From positions 24,925,091 to 24,989,090 of the forward strand of contig CM060078.1 in NCBI GenBank assembly GCA_030533445.1: 64,000 nt of DNA. Reading direction: 5' to 3'. The stretch is from Cyprinodon diabolis. Its lineage: Eukaryota > Chordata > Actinopteri > Cyprinodontiformes > Cyprinodontidae. Below, one piece after another: positions 13,874 through 25,915 of the stretch (its first letter is position 1; each line of letters starts with the position of its first letter). The notes under the pieces were generated by a model. That model was not told the DNA's origin. It ran no database searches and worked only from the letters and a program-made list of their open reading frames with translations. A program made the position numbers and the translations under genes.

Positions 13874-14079
13874 AGGAGTAATTTACAGGGCTGTTTCCCC
13901 CCCAGGCCTGAAACTGGTGGTGGAGTGGAGATAGATGAAGGTGGTAAGTATGTAGACTGCTGGTTAGCGAGACGGTTTGCTGAGCTTTATGGGGAGAGCC
14001 AGTGGATTGCGTGAGCTGATACTAGAGCTTCACTCAGGGCCTGGAAGATGGAAGTCCAGTTTAACACAGGTTGAGAGAA

Positions 14080-14190
14080 CCTGTCCATGATGAGCAAGCA
14101 TGAAGCAACAGTGGAGAGGAAAAACTCACCATTGGGAAGAAACCTCTGGCAGAACCATGCTCAACATGGCGGTCTTCTGCCGGACCGGTT
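14080..14190 (-). mobile_element. LINE 3' UTR fragment, antisense
   Basis: Read on the minus strand it contains GGTTCTGCCAGAGGTTTCTT, then GAGTTTTTCCTCTCCACTGT. This is the same 3' untranslated block as in the LINE end at 22250-22877 (GGTTCTGCTGGAGGTTTCTT, GAGTTTTTCCTCTCCACTGT). Confidence 0.75.
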
Positions 14191-14289
14191 GAGATGAGAC
14201 AGGGAACACAATAGGGAACACAATTGGATGCCTTTGTGGAGGTGTGGTTGAAAGCTGCTTGGCTCTGTTGCAGGTGGATGTAGGAGAAC

Positions 14290-17200
14290 AATGAGTTTCT
14301 TCAGTTGAACTTCCGCCTAGGCTCCATTACAACCGATTGTGTACTGTTTGTGAATGCGGCAATGCGTTACAGTTCCACCAGTCTTTGCAAATTTCAGCTT
14401 GTTTGATGTTTTTGTTTTTTCAAAAATGAACAGAGCACCTGAGTCAAATATGAGATCAGACTTTGACTAGGCCAACCAGACACCCTTGGTTTCCTTTGCT
14501 TTGAATACTTAAAGAGTGGGACCTTGTATGCTTTGGACCATTGCTGCATAACGAAATCATGCTTGATCTTCACATGACTTGTGGATGCTCGCTTCCAGAT
14601 AAAAGTGAGCCCAAAATACTGGAAACTAAGTTGGAATGGGCAAATCAACCAGTATCTTTAGAAAACAAACAGCATTTGTTATTTTAAGCACAGATCATAC
14701 AGATAGATGAGAAGACATTTTTAAACCTGTTTCAGTGATCATATAATAAGGATTCCACATAAAAGGTAAAGTGATGTTCTAACAGATTATGCCGCTGACC
14801 AGAGAGGAGCTGTATCTACGGGCTTGGAACGAGAGCTGAATGGTTGGAGCTGACATGTTGTTTAGGTGCTAAAGCAACCATCTGTTGTTTACATTCTGCT
14901 GCCATCAACAATAATCTGACAAAGACACAGCTGCACTTCCTCTGCAGTGACAGCGCTTAGTGAGCCTGTGTGTTGCTGTCACTGCACCGCTCAAACTAAT
15001 TAAAAGATTCACTGAAAAATGTGGCTGATCCAGTGGTCAGTGAGATGAAAGTATTTTTGTTTGACACAAATTTTCCTGCTCCACAGTAGAAAACAAAGTA
15101 TTGTCATTAAAAATAAAGAATGCAACTGCATGGGATCCACAGTCCAGAAGCTAATAGGAAATAAAACCATTAAGGTACCGGCTTTTCTTGTTATTTATGA
15201 TTGTTTTTGTCCTGACTTCTAATTATGTGACTAAATGTGGCTTTAGCCACTCTAACAAAAACAGTTTGATACATCAAAACAAAGATCTGCTCTGTTCTAC
15301 TTTAACATTATTGTCAGAAGTAAAAAGAAGGTAATTAGTAATGACATTTGATTTGTAATATAAAGCAGTTTTGCAGAATAACTTGCCTGGTCATTTGGAA
15401 CCAGTAACCGTCTCAACAGAGAAAAGGCTTAACTTTAACAGCATTGACTTGGTTTAATGATGCCAATAAGAAGGGCCAACAGGAAGAACCAATAATGAGC
15501 TGTTTAAAGGCAGTCACTAGTTATAAAGATTTTGGCTCTAACAGTCTGATCTGCCCTAATTGTCTGATTGCCAAGAAAAAGAAAATACAAACAAACAATA
15601 AACAACAGTTATTTTGTTGTTGTACTAAAAGAAAGAATCCATAAGATCATTAATGGGTGATTTTGCTTTGGAGGACTATGGTCTGCCCAGAGCGCTCACT
15701 TTAACTTGTCAAAACATCTTTGGGATATTTATATATATATTTTTTTACCACTAAAATATTTCTCATATACAGCGACTCATTAAAGTCTGCACTGATGCTG
15801 ACTTGGCAGCAGTGTCTCATGCTGTGCAAGCATGTGGTGACACTGGAAAGAAATGACTCCTTTAGAACAAGCAGACACCTCTGGTCGAACCAGGATCAGG
15901 AAGACACAGAAACACAGACGCATGCCATTGTCCTCCTTTTTCATGAAAAAACAAAAAAAAGGAGCAAACGGCAGCAAGGGCATGGCGAATGTTTCCATAC
16001 AGGAAAGACAAAGAGATTATACACACCGTAGACAATACACACAGTGCACAATGTTGTGCTTTGTTGTCAGTTTTACTCAGTGACTCACCAGTCTGTGACA
16101 CCGAGGCTAAGGAGCTGTTTTCCATTTGAGCTACATTTAGCTTACTCTGCAGATGCCATTTTGTCACTGTTTAAACAGCTTTGTTTAATTGGCTATTTTT
16201 TATATTTTATTTTTTTGAGATTTTGTATCATTTTCTTAGCTATAATTAAAACATCTCTCTAAAAAAACACCTTTCTACTTTAAGCAATCAAAGCATCTTA
16301 ATAAAAGGTCTTAAAAAACAACAAAAGACAAGATAATGATGTTAGGATCATCTCTAACATGGCAACAGGCCACAACTAGAATAACATCCAATTGTTAAGA
16401 AGAATAACTTACTTCTGAAAACAGAATGACATGTTTAACATTTCGAGTTCCAAAAGCCTCGTTATGGTCCTTCAGACGTATTTGTATTCAGGTCTTGATA
16501 TAGTCTATAAAAGCCGTTCAGCTGTCTTTATTTTCCCTTATGTTACCCCTGATGTGACAAGCCAGCAGCTCATGCAACACATAAAATGCAGCCCTGATAT
16601 TTTAAAAGATTATTCAAACTTTCCAAATGTGGGAACACAAATTTGTTAGATCAACCAATTCAGTTACTTCCATTAAATTTGGAAAACTGAACTAAGTTAG
16701 GATTCTTCTTGTGGTGTAGATGAACAAAGAAAAGAGTTTTTACCTTTGGGAGCATGTGTGTGCTTGTGTAATTGCTGTATTACTAAAGCAGGTTATGTCT
16801 CCCTTCCTGGCTCTGTCTTCATGCCCTTGACACAGTTAGATTCCTGCCGCTGTGTTTGGCACATTCCACCTCTGGACACAGTGTCTATGTTGTATTCACT
16901 CCCTACCTGTTCAGCTCCCGGAAACTGCTGGGTCATCTCCCATTAACTGCTTAGTCTCCTAAGAGAGCAGCAAAGTGGGGAACAGGGGATGGAAATAGAT
17001 GCGGTTCAAACAGCCCTCAATTCCTCGCCTCAGATCATTTTGACTAATGAGCCCATACTGCAGAGGGGTTTGTTCCCAAAAGGCGCACATGGATACCTTC
17101 AGTTCTGCCTTCTCCTTGCCCCATTTCTCTGTCTGTGTGAATGCATGCCTGTGTCTGCCCAGTGCACTGGACAGTATATTTCTTTTTAGGTCACAATCCA

Positions 17201-18440
17201 AACTCAAAAGCAAAAAGTGGGTCTCCTACCAATTTACTATCTGATGTCAAATCCTGCAAGATGAGAAAACTAGAAACATCAATGCAAAGGATTAATTACT
17301 TTTTAAGACAAGATTTTAACCCAAATTATTGTGGTTTGATTTTAAACAACTGGAGCGCAACCTTTGAACTCATACTGCTGAAGCTGATCAGTGGAACAAT
17401 GATCACATGACAACCATTGGCTGTAGCTGGAATAGATAAACACAAACCCAGACCTTAGATAGTGAAAGTTGAAGAATAAACAAAGAAAAGTTCAATTGGA
17501 GAGGGACAAGGACACTGACTGACATGAAGCCTGTTTGATTAACCATTAGCTCCCTGCAAAGGTTAAGCTCAACTTAAAGATAAACTTCTGCTGTACAGAG
17601 GTTAACATAACATGGGCTCCTGAGTTCACAACGAAACTCAAATTATGTTGAAGGTTCAGAAATGTGTAAAATATACCTGCCAATAATTAGTTGATTGTTT
17701 TTTATTTTATCTATATTTTTTTAATCTGGTTATGAAAGATAAAAAAGGATAAAGCATTTCAGAGAGTAAAATATATAATTTTCCCAAATCGCTTAACACA
17801 TTTTTTGTTGCGCTGCAGTCTAAAATAGTTGTGATTGGCCATTTCAGGTCGCTGGTGCTAATATATTTTTCAGTTTAGTATTGCTGTTTTGTTTAAGTAA
17901 TTACTAAAGAGACACAAAAATTCACACTGTAATTAAAAATAAATACTAATTGTTTTTACATAAAAATAAAAAAACTCAAAATAAACCGTGTCTTAGTCTG
18001 ATGGCTCCTATACTGTATGTGATAGGGATTATAAAGAAACAATTTAAACTGCAAAATAAAGGTGGGTGTTCATATGCAATAATCTGCAAAGTACTGCTGC
18101 TAAAGCTGGTGAATGGGGCCATGCATGTGACTTTATGGTCACTCGAAGGTTACCATGACCACCTGAATGCGCCCTTGGCATCCTTCCTGTCATTTTATTG
18201 TAAAGAAAACTTTCAGAGAGCACATATCTCACCTCACCTCTCCTTTTATACTGAAATGATTTCAATGTGTTTTTCTCAACGAACAAACTGATAATTGAGA
18301 TTTCATTTTTTTTTATCAGGGATACAAACTGTAATCCATGTTTCAGAGCTTGGTGTCTAGAATTCCAAAATCTCCTTAGTCCCATTATTTGTTTATTTTT
18401 ATTGATCCTAATGGAGCCAGACATATTAAAGAGTGAAAAA

Positions 18441-18471
<31 letters not shown>

Positions 18472-21130
18472 TAATCTAAATGTATAATTTACAATTAAAT
18501 TTCATCATTTATCACATTAACATTTTTAAATTGTGGAAAATGTTTTCGTTTAAAGACATTTCTGAAATGTATATGAACTTTCTTTGTTCATCTTTAATCC
18601 AACTAAAAAGTGTATACTCTTGAAATTTGAAGTAATATTTTTAACAGGTTTCCTTTTTTCATGACCTTTAAGTTAATTTTAATCTCAAAATATCAAGATA
18701 AATATTCAAATCTTTATTTCGTTCAAATGATATACGAAACATATTTTTTCTTTCAAATCCTACTCATCTTTACAAGTACTTAAATTTTATAATTATTTTC
18801 ATTTTTTATTAACTTTTTATGCTATTAAATCTAGCTTTGAAAAGCTATTCAATTATTTAAATTCTATCTTAAGGAAAGGTCTTAATAAATCCTTATTTTT
18901 AGCAATCCTGTAAAAATAAATACAGCAGAAGCTCCATTAATAATTATCATCTATCTATCGTTCTATAAAGGACAAAGGAAATAAAATCTTTTAAAAAAGC
19001 CTGAAATAACAGATGAGATAAAAACCTAAACAAAACAGTGTTAATACCACCTTCTTGATATAATACTTTTATTGAATTATATCCTTAAAACATTAATGTT
19101 TTAAAAACATTATGAGTTTTTTCCCACAAATCCCTCGGTTTGTATTTCTGTACACTGTATCCCGTTTATCATTTTTTAGTACAAAAAAAGGTCCTGATTT
19201 CTTCTGTGATTTATTTTTTGTCTATGTGACTCAGCAGCTTATGAAAGCAGTCAAGCCTTACATAAAACAGTCCATGTCTCCTTTGGTGTTCTTCATAGGC
19301 CTGTGCCTATTTTTAATTTAGCGGCATGAAATCATCAGACTCATATGAGATGGAAAATAGGCTGTAAAATATCAGTGGAAATGATTCCCTTTTTTCCTTT
19401 TATGGAGGCTTGCATGTTCCAGCCTGTGCTGCCACCTACTGTGGTAGGGAACATTTTACACTTTTCGTTTCTCTCTGAATAACTATTATTTGTATTTACA
19501 TTTTGTTCCCAAACGAGTTTGCATTCTACAGTGAAAAAAGCCTGTCTACTCTAAGGTTATTCAAATTGTGCTGTTTAACCCTGAGGTGTAATGCCTCTTG
19601 CTGCTTTGTTTAAAACGCAAGGATGCAAATCAGTCACCATTACTCAACCCGCTCCACAAGTTCCCACATTCCAGTTGGAAAATTCTTTCAAGTTTTAGCC
19701 TCCAGTAGGAAAAAAAATCTTGAAATGTTTATACTTGAGTCACTTCTCTCAGCAAAATGACCAAAGCCAGAATTCCTTCTCATGGGAGCCTAAAATTCCT
19801 GCTTCTTTCGTTGCTTTCACACACAGAGAACTTTCCTAATCTGATTTCTCAGATGGATCCTGTGGCTCACAGCAAAACATGAGAGTAGACCCTCTTCCGT
19901 GTCATATTCGCCGCTGTGTTGGGTGTAGAGACGGACTGGCGGATGAAGATTACCCCCTAATTCCCTCCCTGCATGTTGTTAGCTGACATTTATCCGTGAT
20001 GCATTTTCTCGTTTAGAGTGGGGCTCAAAACTCCAAAGATGCGTAAACACTTTAATTTGCAAACTAGTTCAACACTTCCAATTAAAAGGAGATTGCATCC
20101 TAAGCTAAACCCCAACACATGACTAGTCCCCTCTCGTTTGAAGGGGGATGAAATCCCTGATGATCCCTCTTAGCGTGGGCAAACTGCTGAACTTTCAGGT
20201 TAATTACAGCTAAGAACGACCACCAGTAGGAAGATGTGCGTGGCAAAGCTTCCTTATTGCTTTCTCTTAACACTGTGAATGCCTGAAGGCATTTGAAGGG
20301 TTCTTCAACATGACAAACTCCTACAAGAGTTTCTTCTGACCCTGTCACCTGATATTTTCAAAACCCCAGGCCTAACATGAGCAAAACAAAGCTATCAGGA
20401 GAAGCTGTTCACAGCCTTCTGTCAGTCACAACTAGACTGATGCTGCTTGCAGCCCACATCAATCAGCCAGCAGCAGCTCTGTCCATTTGCTGCCTCCATA
20501 GACACACAGGAACCCCCTCCAGGTGTAATTGTTGACCATCACACTCAGCAGTTGGACCCCAGAGAGCTGTTTTAGACTGACAGCCTCAACCCACGACCTT
20601 GGTGAATGCATCACTTCACACAACAGACGCTTTTCTCCAAGCCACCAGGCTCAGCAGCATCAGAAAAAGTCTAAATAATTGCAACGCTGTCTTAGAACCT
20701 CTACAGCAGTCACCTAAATAGTTTCCTTCATTTAAACCCTTCTTATATCTGATTTCCATTAACTTATCTGTTGAGGAACATCCAGGAGTTTATATGAGGA
20801 TTGTTTTAGAACCAATATTTCTCACACAGTTAGCCAACCTGTAATCTGAGCTGCCCGTCATGAGACTTAACATGAAACATGTGTCGCAATGTGCCCTTTC
20901 GTCACACAAATGTCGTGTGGCATGATCTAAATGTGGACCAGCAATAATCAACACCTCTTACTGTGGAGTCAACTTTAGTTGAACTGCTTCCCTCACCCAT
21001 TTTGTCTTATGTTATCTGCTACTGCCTCCTTGTGGATAACATGGGGAATTTCTCATCCACCTTTAACATCACCAACAGGAAAGCCTGGCAGAATTACATA
21101 CATATATTAGATACAATTCAGTACAGGTGC
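14290..21130. other. no gene recognised
   Basis: This is a long non-coding stretch. An A-run of about 22 bases followed by (TA)n lies at 18437-18471. The overlapping frames at 15720-16262 and 16959-17410 have no recognisable domains and no convincing exon borders. Confidence 0.55.
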
Positions 21131-21470
21131 ACTGAACACAACTGACTACAATGAGGCCATACCATGCATATACGGTCTTTTAAAAATACAAAATGAAGCG
21201 GTCCTACTCAGGCCCATTGTCGGCAGCATAAACTTGGTTACACACAACATTGGAAAATATCTTGCAACCATTTCGGCTCCATTAGTTGGAAACCCTCCAA
21301 ACTACATACAACGCTCCACAGACTTTATCTCCAAAGTCTGCTCTTGGAGACTGGCAGCAGGTGAAGCCATTGTTTCTCTCTATGCTACTTCACTCTTCAC
21401 CTGCATTCCTACATCAGAGGTAGTGACCACAAGCCAGTGCACAAGTGAAACCTGACGAATCTTCAGGAAC
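21131..21470 (+). pseudogene. Penelope-like element reverse transcriptase fragment
   Basis: From 21162 one frame reads PCIYGLLKIQNE, then LRPIVGSINLVTHNIGKYLA, SAPLVG and a stretch ending VSLYATSLFTCIPT. These match in order the PLE reverse transcriptase blocks PRIYGLPKIHK, LRPIVSS, KxLAxxLxPLVG and LVSxDVTSLFTxIPT. The D of the usual D-V-T-S-L-F motif is Ala here, and the upstream and downstream parts do not continue in frame. This is a dead fragment. Sequence to about 21740 may be a further decayed continuation. Confidence 0.82.
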
Positions 21471-21759
21471 TCATCCTATTGACCGTATATTCAAACTAAA
21501 GTGTCAACCTTTACCAAAAGAAACATGGGTGCACCACAGGTTTTCCAATGTTACCCATTGTAGTGAATATATCTACATCGTGCATGTCCAGTTGTACTCC
21601 CTGATTGGTCCCAGAACCCCTCAGAGACTAAGCCACCCCTTCCAGGGCCATCAGCAGGAGAAACTACAGCATCTTCCACATCAGCATCGTCTTCACTCGC
21701 TCCATCAGCACCACAGCCAAAAGACCCAAAATAGCCATTGATGGAGTAATGTGCTTTTT

Positions 21760-22240
21760 AAAAGAGGAAGCGTAAGAGCACAATGACCGACATTGAAAAA
21801 TTATAGAAAACATCAAAAGTTAATGCGTTTTTTGAAAATATTATTGAAAAAAAGTAGGGTTATTTATTGTTTGGAGTTATTAAAGCTATTTAGATGATTA
21901 TTTATGTCACCTTAATAAAGAGACGAGTTTTATATTCCCCAACCCAGTTTTGAACTTAGAATTTAAAAAAAGCAGATGTTAACCTGTCTTTAAACCATTG
22001 ACTTTCAAGCAGTTTGCACATAGGAGATTGTCAGGTGTGCCTTGAGGAAATTAAATTAATTTTACTGTGTAAGAGATCAATTTTAAATCAGTTTGCCAGT
22101 TCTAAGTGTCTGAAACTACAGTAGTCTGTAAACTACAGTAGTAGTCTTTTAGTAGATGAGACACTATCTTGTATTGTCATGATGAACACTGTGCCTTTCA
22201 AGGGAAATGTCCAGTTGAATTGTGTTTCTTAGCTCAAAGG
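21760..22240. other. no gene recognised
   Basis: This is AT-rich. It contains two nearby copies of AAACTACAGTAGT near 22112 and 22129. Nothing else was recognised. Confidence 0.5.
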
Positions 22241-22249
22241 TTGAAACAC

Positions 22250-22877
22250 ATTTAGCGGAATATTGCAAAAATTACAAATATCCTGTCCAGGGGTGATGCC
22301 GAGAAACTAGTCCATGCATTTGTTACTTCAAGGCTGGACTATTGTATTTCTTTACTATCAGGAAGTCAACAAACTTTAGTTAAAAGCCTTCAGCTGATCC
22401 AAAATGCTGCAGCCAGAGTTTTGATGATAATTAAAGAGAGATCATATCTCTCCTATTCTGGCTTCTCTTCATTGGCTTCCTGTTAAATCCAGAATAGAAT
22501 TTATGACATGGGAGTTGGCGCAGAGCTTGTCTGCCTGGCTATGTGTTTCCTGGACGGGGCTGTGTTTTACAGTTGCTTTTTGTATCTCTGCTTCTGTCTC
22601 CTTGAACCCCAGTCGGCCTCGGCACATGGCTGCTCCCACTAAGCCTGGTTCTGCTGGAGGTTTCTTTCTGTTAAAAGGGAGTTTTTCCTCTCCACTGTCG
22701 CTACAAGCATGCTTAGTGTGAGGGATTGCATCCAAGTCAATGAGTCGATGCAATCAACTGGTTTTCCTTAGATAGAAAACTTTGAATCATTTCACTGAAT
22801 GCTCTGATGAACTGTAAAGTGCCTTGAGATGAGATGTGTGGTGAATTGGAGCTATATAAACAAACTGAATTGAATTG
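22250..22877 (+). pseudogene. LINE 3' end: C-terminal reverse transcriptase plus 3' UTR
   Basis: A frame from about 22255 reads RNIAKITNILS, EKLVHAFVTSRLDYC, then QLIQNAAARVL, the C-terminal block of a teleost CR1/L2-like LINE. A frameshift precedes HWLPVKSRIEF. The rest is 3' UTR with the block also found antisense at 14080-14190, and it ends in GAATTGAATTG-type repeats at 22867-22877. The copy is 5'-truncated and has lost part of its coding end. Confidence 0.82.
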
Positions 22878-23080
22878 ATTGCAGACGCCATATCTGTAAT
22901 CGCAGGAATCTCACTATGCCTCAAGGAGTGAGGGATCACTCCTCCAAGGGTATAGCAACCGCCGGAGCTTTATTTGAAGGATTGCTCATGAGTGACATTT
23001 GTGCTTTGGCCAGCTGATCTTCACCAAACATATTTGTATAGTTTTATTGTTTGGATGTGATAGCCCCTTATGTGGTTTCC
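22878..23080 (+). pseudogene. DIRS-type tyrosine recombinase C-terminal fragment
   Basis: Reading frames give IADAIS, then PQGVRDHSSKGIATAGALF, LMSDICALAS and SSPNIFV, then FYCLDV. The order matches the C-terminal block of DIRS tyrosine recombinases (R-x-HSxRxxATSWA, DICxAASWxSPxTFxRFYxLDV), with the R-x-H pair still present. Two stops and one frameshift disable it. Its left edge directly abuts the LINE tail at 22877. Confidence 0.72.
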
Positions 23081-25835
23081 TCCATTCTGTCTGCTGGGAC
23101 TAAAATGCTGCACTGCTTTGCTGTGCCTGAACCAGGTTTATATAAGCCCCATACTCAAGTTTCATGTGTTTTACCTCATTCCTCTCCTTCAGGGAAGAGT
23201 AGTTCTTTGTTACCTTTATTTGTAGGGGTCATCTTTGGCTGCACTAATTATACTTATTTGATTCCGTTACCCAGCATCTTATACTATTCCATTTTCTAAT
23301 TTCAAATGTTCATCTTCTTGTAATAGTTTTAGCCAACGTTTTAATCCCACGTGTAGATCATACTCAGTAGGAAATACTGGTTTAAGGAGCTTATTTGAAG
23401 AAATGTTGAAGTTAGCAATCTGGATGTACTGTAGAAACTGGGACAAAGTGAAACAGCAGTTTCTATGGAGAGATGATTTTTTTTTTAATTATGATGAATG
23501 AGACAGGAGACTGGTGGTAACAGGGCTAAATGCAGAGAAGTTGAGATCCGCTATGGAGGAATAGGTGAGGTCTTAATATTTTGAGACATGCAAGAGGTAT
23601 GTGGAACTTTCCAGAAAGCAACAGATTTGAGTGATAATGGAGATCCATTGCAATGGCTGATTTTGAGATTTTTGTCCAATGATTTCCTAAGGATCGCTCT
23701 TGATAGGAGTATGGTGGAGGATGAGCAGGGTTTGAGCGCAGCAGGATAGCAGCAGGTAGGAACTGAGAAGCTGCCATAAGACGTTTGATTTGATGAGGGT
23801 TTGAGGAGGAACCAGAAATGAGGCTGAGATGGAAGCATGGACTCACTATCATACAAGAGAAAAAGAGTATGGGAGGTCAGAGAACCATGAATGAGCTTAA
23901 GTTAGAGCTCTATGGCTGTTGTTTAACACTACAGACAAGAGGTGCAGGAAGATGATCTTTATCCTCCTGCTGATGATGCGGCCAACAACCATGTTTCAAT
24001 GCTGCCATCTATTGGATGAAGATAAGATTGCACAACTTATTCTTTTTCTTTTTCCCTTTTCTACCTGCAAAAGTTAAATGAATATCACCTCTTTTGACAA
24101 CATCTTCAGCAAACACTTCTCAAGCTATTATTTATATATAAACCCAAAAACACAGATTTTTCTCTGTTTTTTGATACTTAGTAAAGTGATATGTAATATG
24201 TAAGGTAATTGTATTTTTATTTTTTCGTAATTTCATATTGACTTAATTATTGATTTCTTTAATTTTCCTTTTTGTATTTGTTTATACAGAACTTTAATTT
24301 CTGTTTTCAAGTGCTGTATAAATGAAATTTGATTTACAATTTGGTAATCGTTTACATACAATAAAATGCACACAACTTGATTAATTACTAAAGAACACCT
24401 AGGGAATTAATCCGGAACTAATGGGTAGCTAACCAGTACTTACTGAGAAACACGCACCTTATTATGACACAAGTGCTTATTTACCTAGTTACCCATTAGT
24501 TCCTGGTTAGTTACATTTTGGTTACTGATTGGTTACGTTTTGTTCCCTTGGTAACTATCCAGTAGTTCCTGATTAGTGGCACTGTGTTTCCTTGGTAACT
24601 TTTTTTCCCACACTGTGTTTGTTCCATAGTCATATAACAATAGAGTACATTTACTTTAGATGAGCCTTCCACTCGTCTAGGATCAGAATTTATTTTTCCA
24701 TGAAAATACAGCTATCCTGGCTGTTGAGGTTGAAGAAGGGCTAAAACAGAGACACGCATTTGGATATTATAAACACCTATGACTTTTGTCCAAACATTGT
24801 CCTTTCAACAAAATAAAAAACACAAAAAACAGCCAAAAGGTTAGAACTTTGATGATATGTTAAAATATTGGAATGGGTCATGATAACATGGATACTGGTC
24901 CTGTATATACATGGTATCTGATTAATAGTCTATATGAAATGTACAATTAGAGTAATTTAAATGGATCCCTAAAATGTAGTGCTGAAGTTTGCTTAGATTT
25001 AACATTGTGTCTGCTCACCTGAGACCTTAGACATGCAACTAGTGAGTTCACTGCAATGTCACCTTTTAAATAGATGGGCTAATGTAATTCTTCTCTTTAT
25101 GAGGGATCATTTAAAGCATTTCTTAATTATAGAAATACATTTCCATGTGACCATAGATTAGGTACGTGTTCTATTATTTTATGTTTAATTTAAAAAGAAG
25201 TTTCTTTATTTGTGTTGAACCAAATCCCAAAATAAAACATATTTCCAGCAAACTTCTTAACTTAACTAAAAGAACTTCAATTAATATTGATTTGTATGTT
25301 ATATTTAACACATGACCCCCTAAGAAATCCCCTAAAAAATGAAACTAAAGGAGTCTGAGAGAATATGCTCATCAACCACTAGATGGCAGACTACCCTAGT
25401 GACATATATGATTTCAAAGGCTGATTGTAGCCCAAATAGAGCCCCTATTGTGTTCAGATCCAGAATCTCTTGAGGGCATATGTTTCACTCAGGGGCATCT
25501 ATGGAGATGGTGTATTTGGATATTTTCAGACATCTGCATAAGTGTTCTTTGTGTTTGCATCGGAAATTGTTAAAAAGGCAAATTTAAAGTGTTTCACCTT
25601 TTAAAAGATATTTATGTAGCTTTAGTGTGACAGGAAAATATGGGAAGGCAGTGAAATATTTTTAGATTTAAAATATTTGATGACACTGCCTCCTCCATAT
25701 GAGGAGGCAGTGTCTTAAAATGCTTTCAAGCTGAAAATGAAAGAATTTGAAATGGCTTCAATTATCTGTCATTGTTTTACTTGATATGTTTTTTATGTAC
25801 TGTCATTTAATTGAATGTATTTCTGTTCAGTGTGT
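23081..25835. other. no gene recognised; one patterned segment
   Basis: This is non-coding. Bases 24400-24620 hold several forward and inverted copies of a TTACCCATTAGTTCC-like motif, with exact 14-bp inverted arms at 24414-24427 and 24490-24503. A LINE-like tail (GTGCTGTATAAATGAAATTT) ends near 24332. A perfect hairpin with 14-bp arms is at 25682-25714. Confidence 0.5.
25682..25714. repeat. perfect hairpin, 14-bp arms
   Basis: GACACTGCCTCCTC at 25682-25695 and its exact reverse complement at 25701-25714 flank a 5-base spacer. Confidence 0.9.
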
Positions 25836-25915
25836 AACTTTGCTGGACAGGACTCCCTTGAAAAAGAGGTTTTGATCTCAAATGGATTTTTTCATGGTTA
25901 AATAAAATGTAATAT
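25836..25915 (+). mobile_element. LINE 3'-terminal fragment
   Basis: GCTGGACAGGACTCCCTTGA, then AAAGAGGTTTTGATCTCAAA and GGTTAAATAAA resemble a common teleost LINE tail that ends in repeated AAATAAA-type units. Only the tail is present. Confidence 0.55.
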
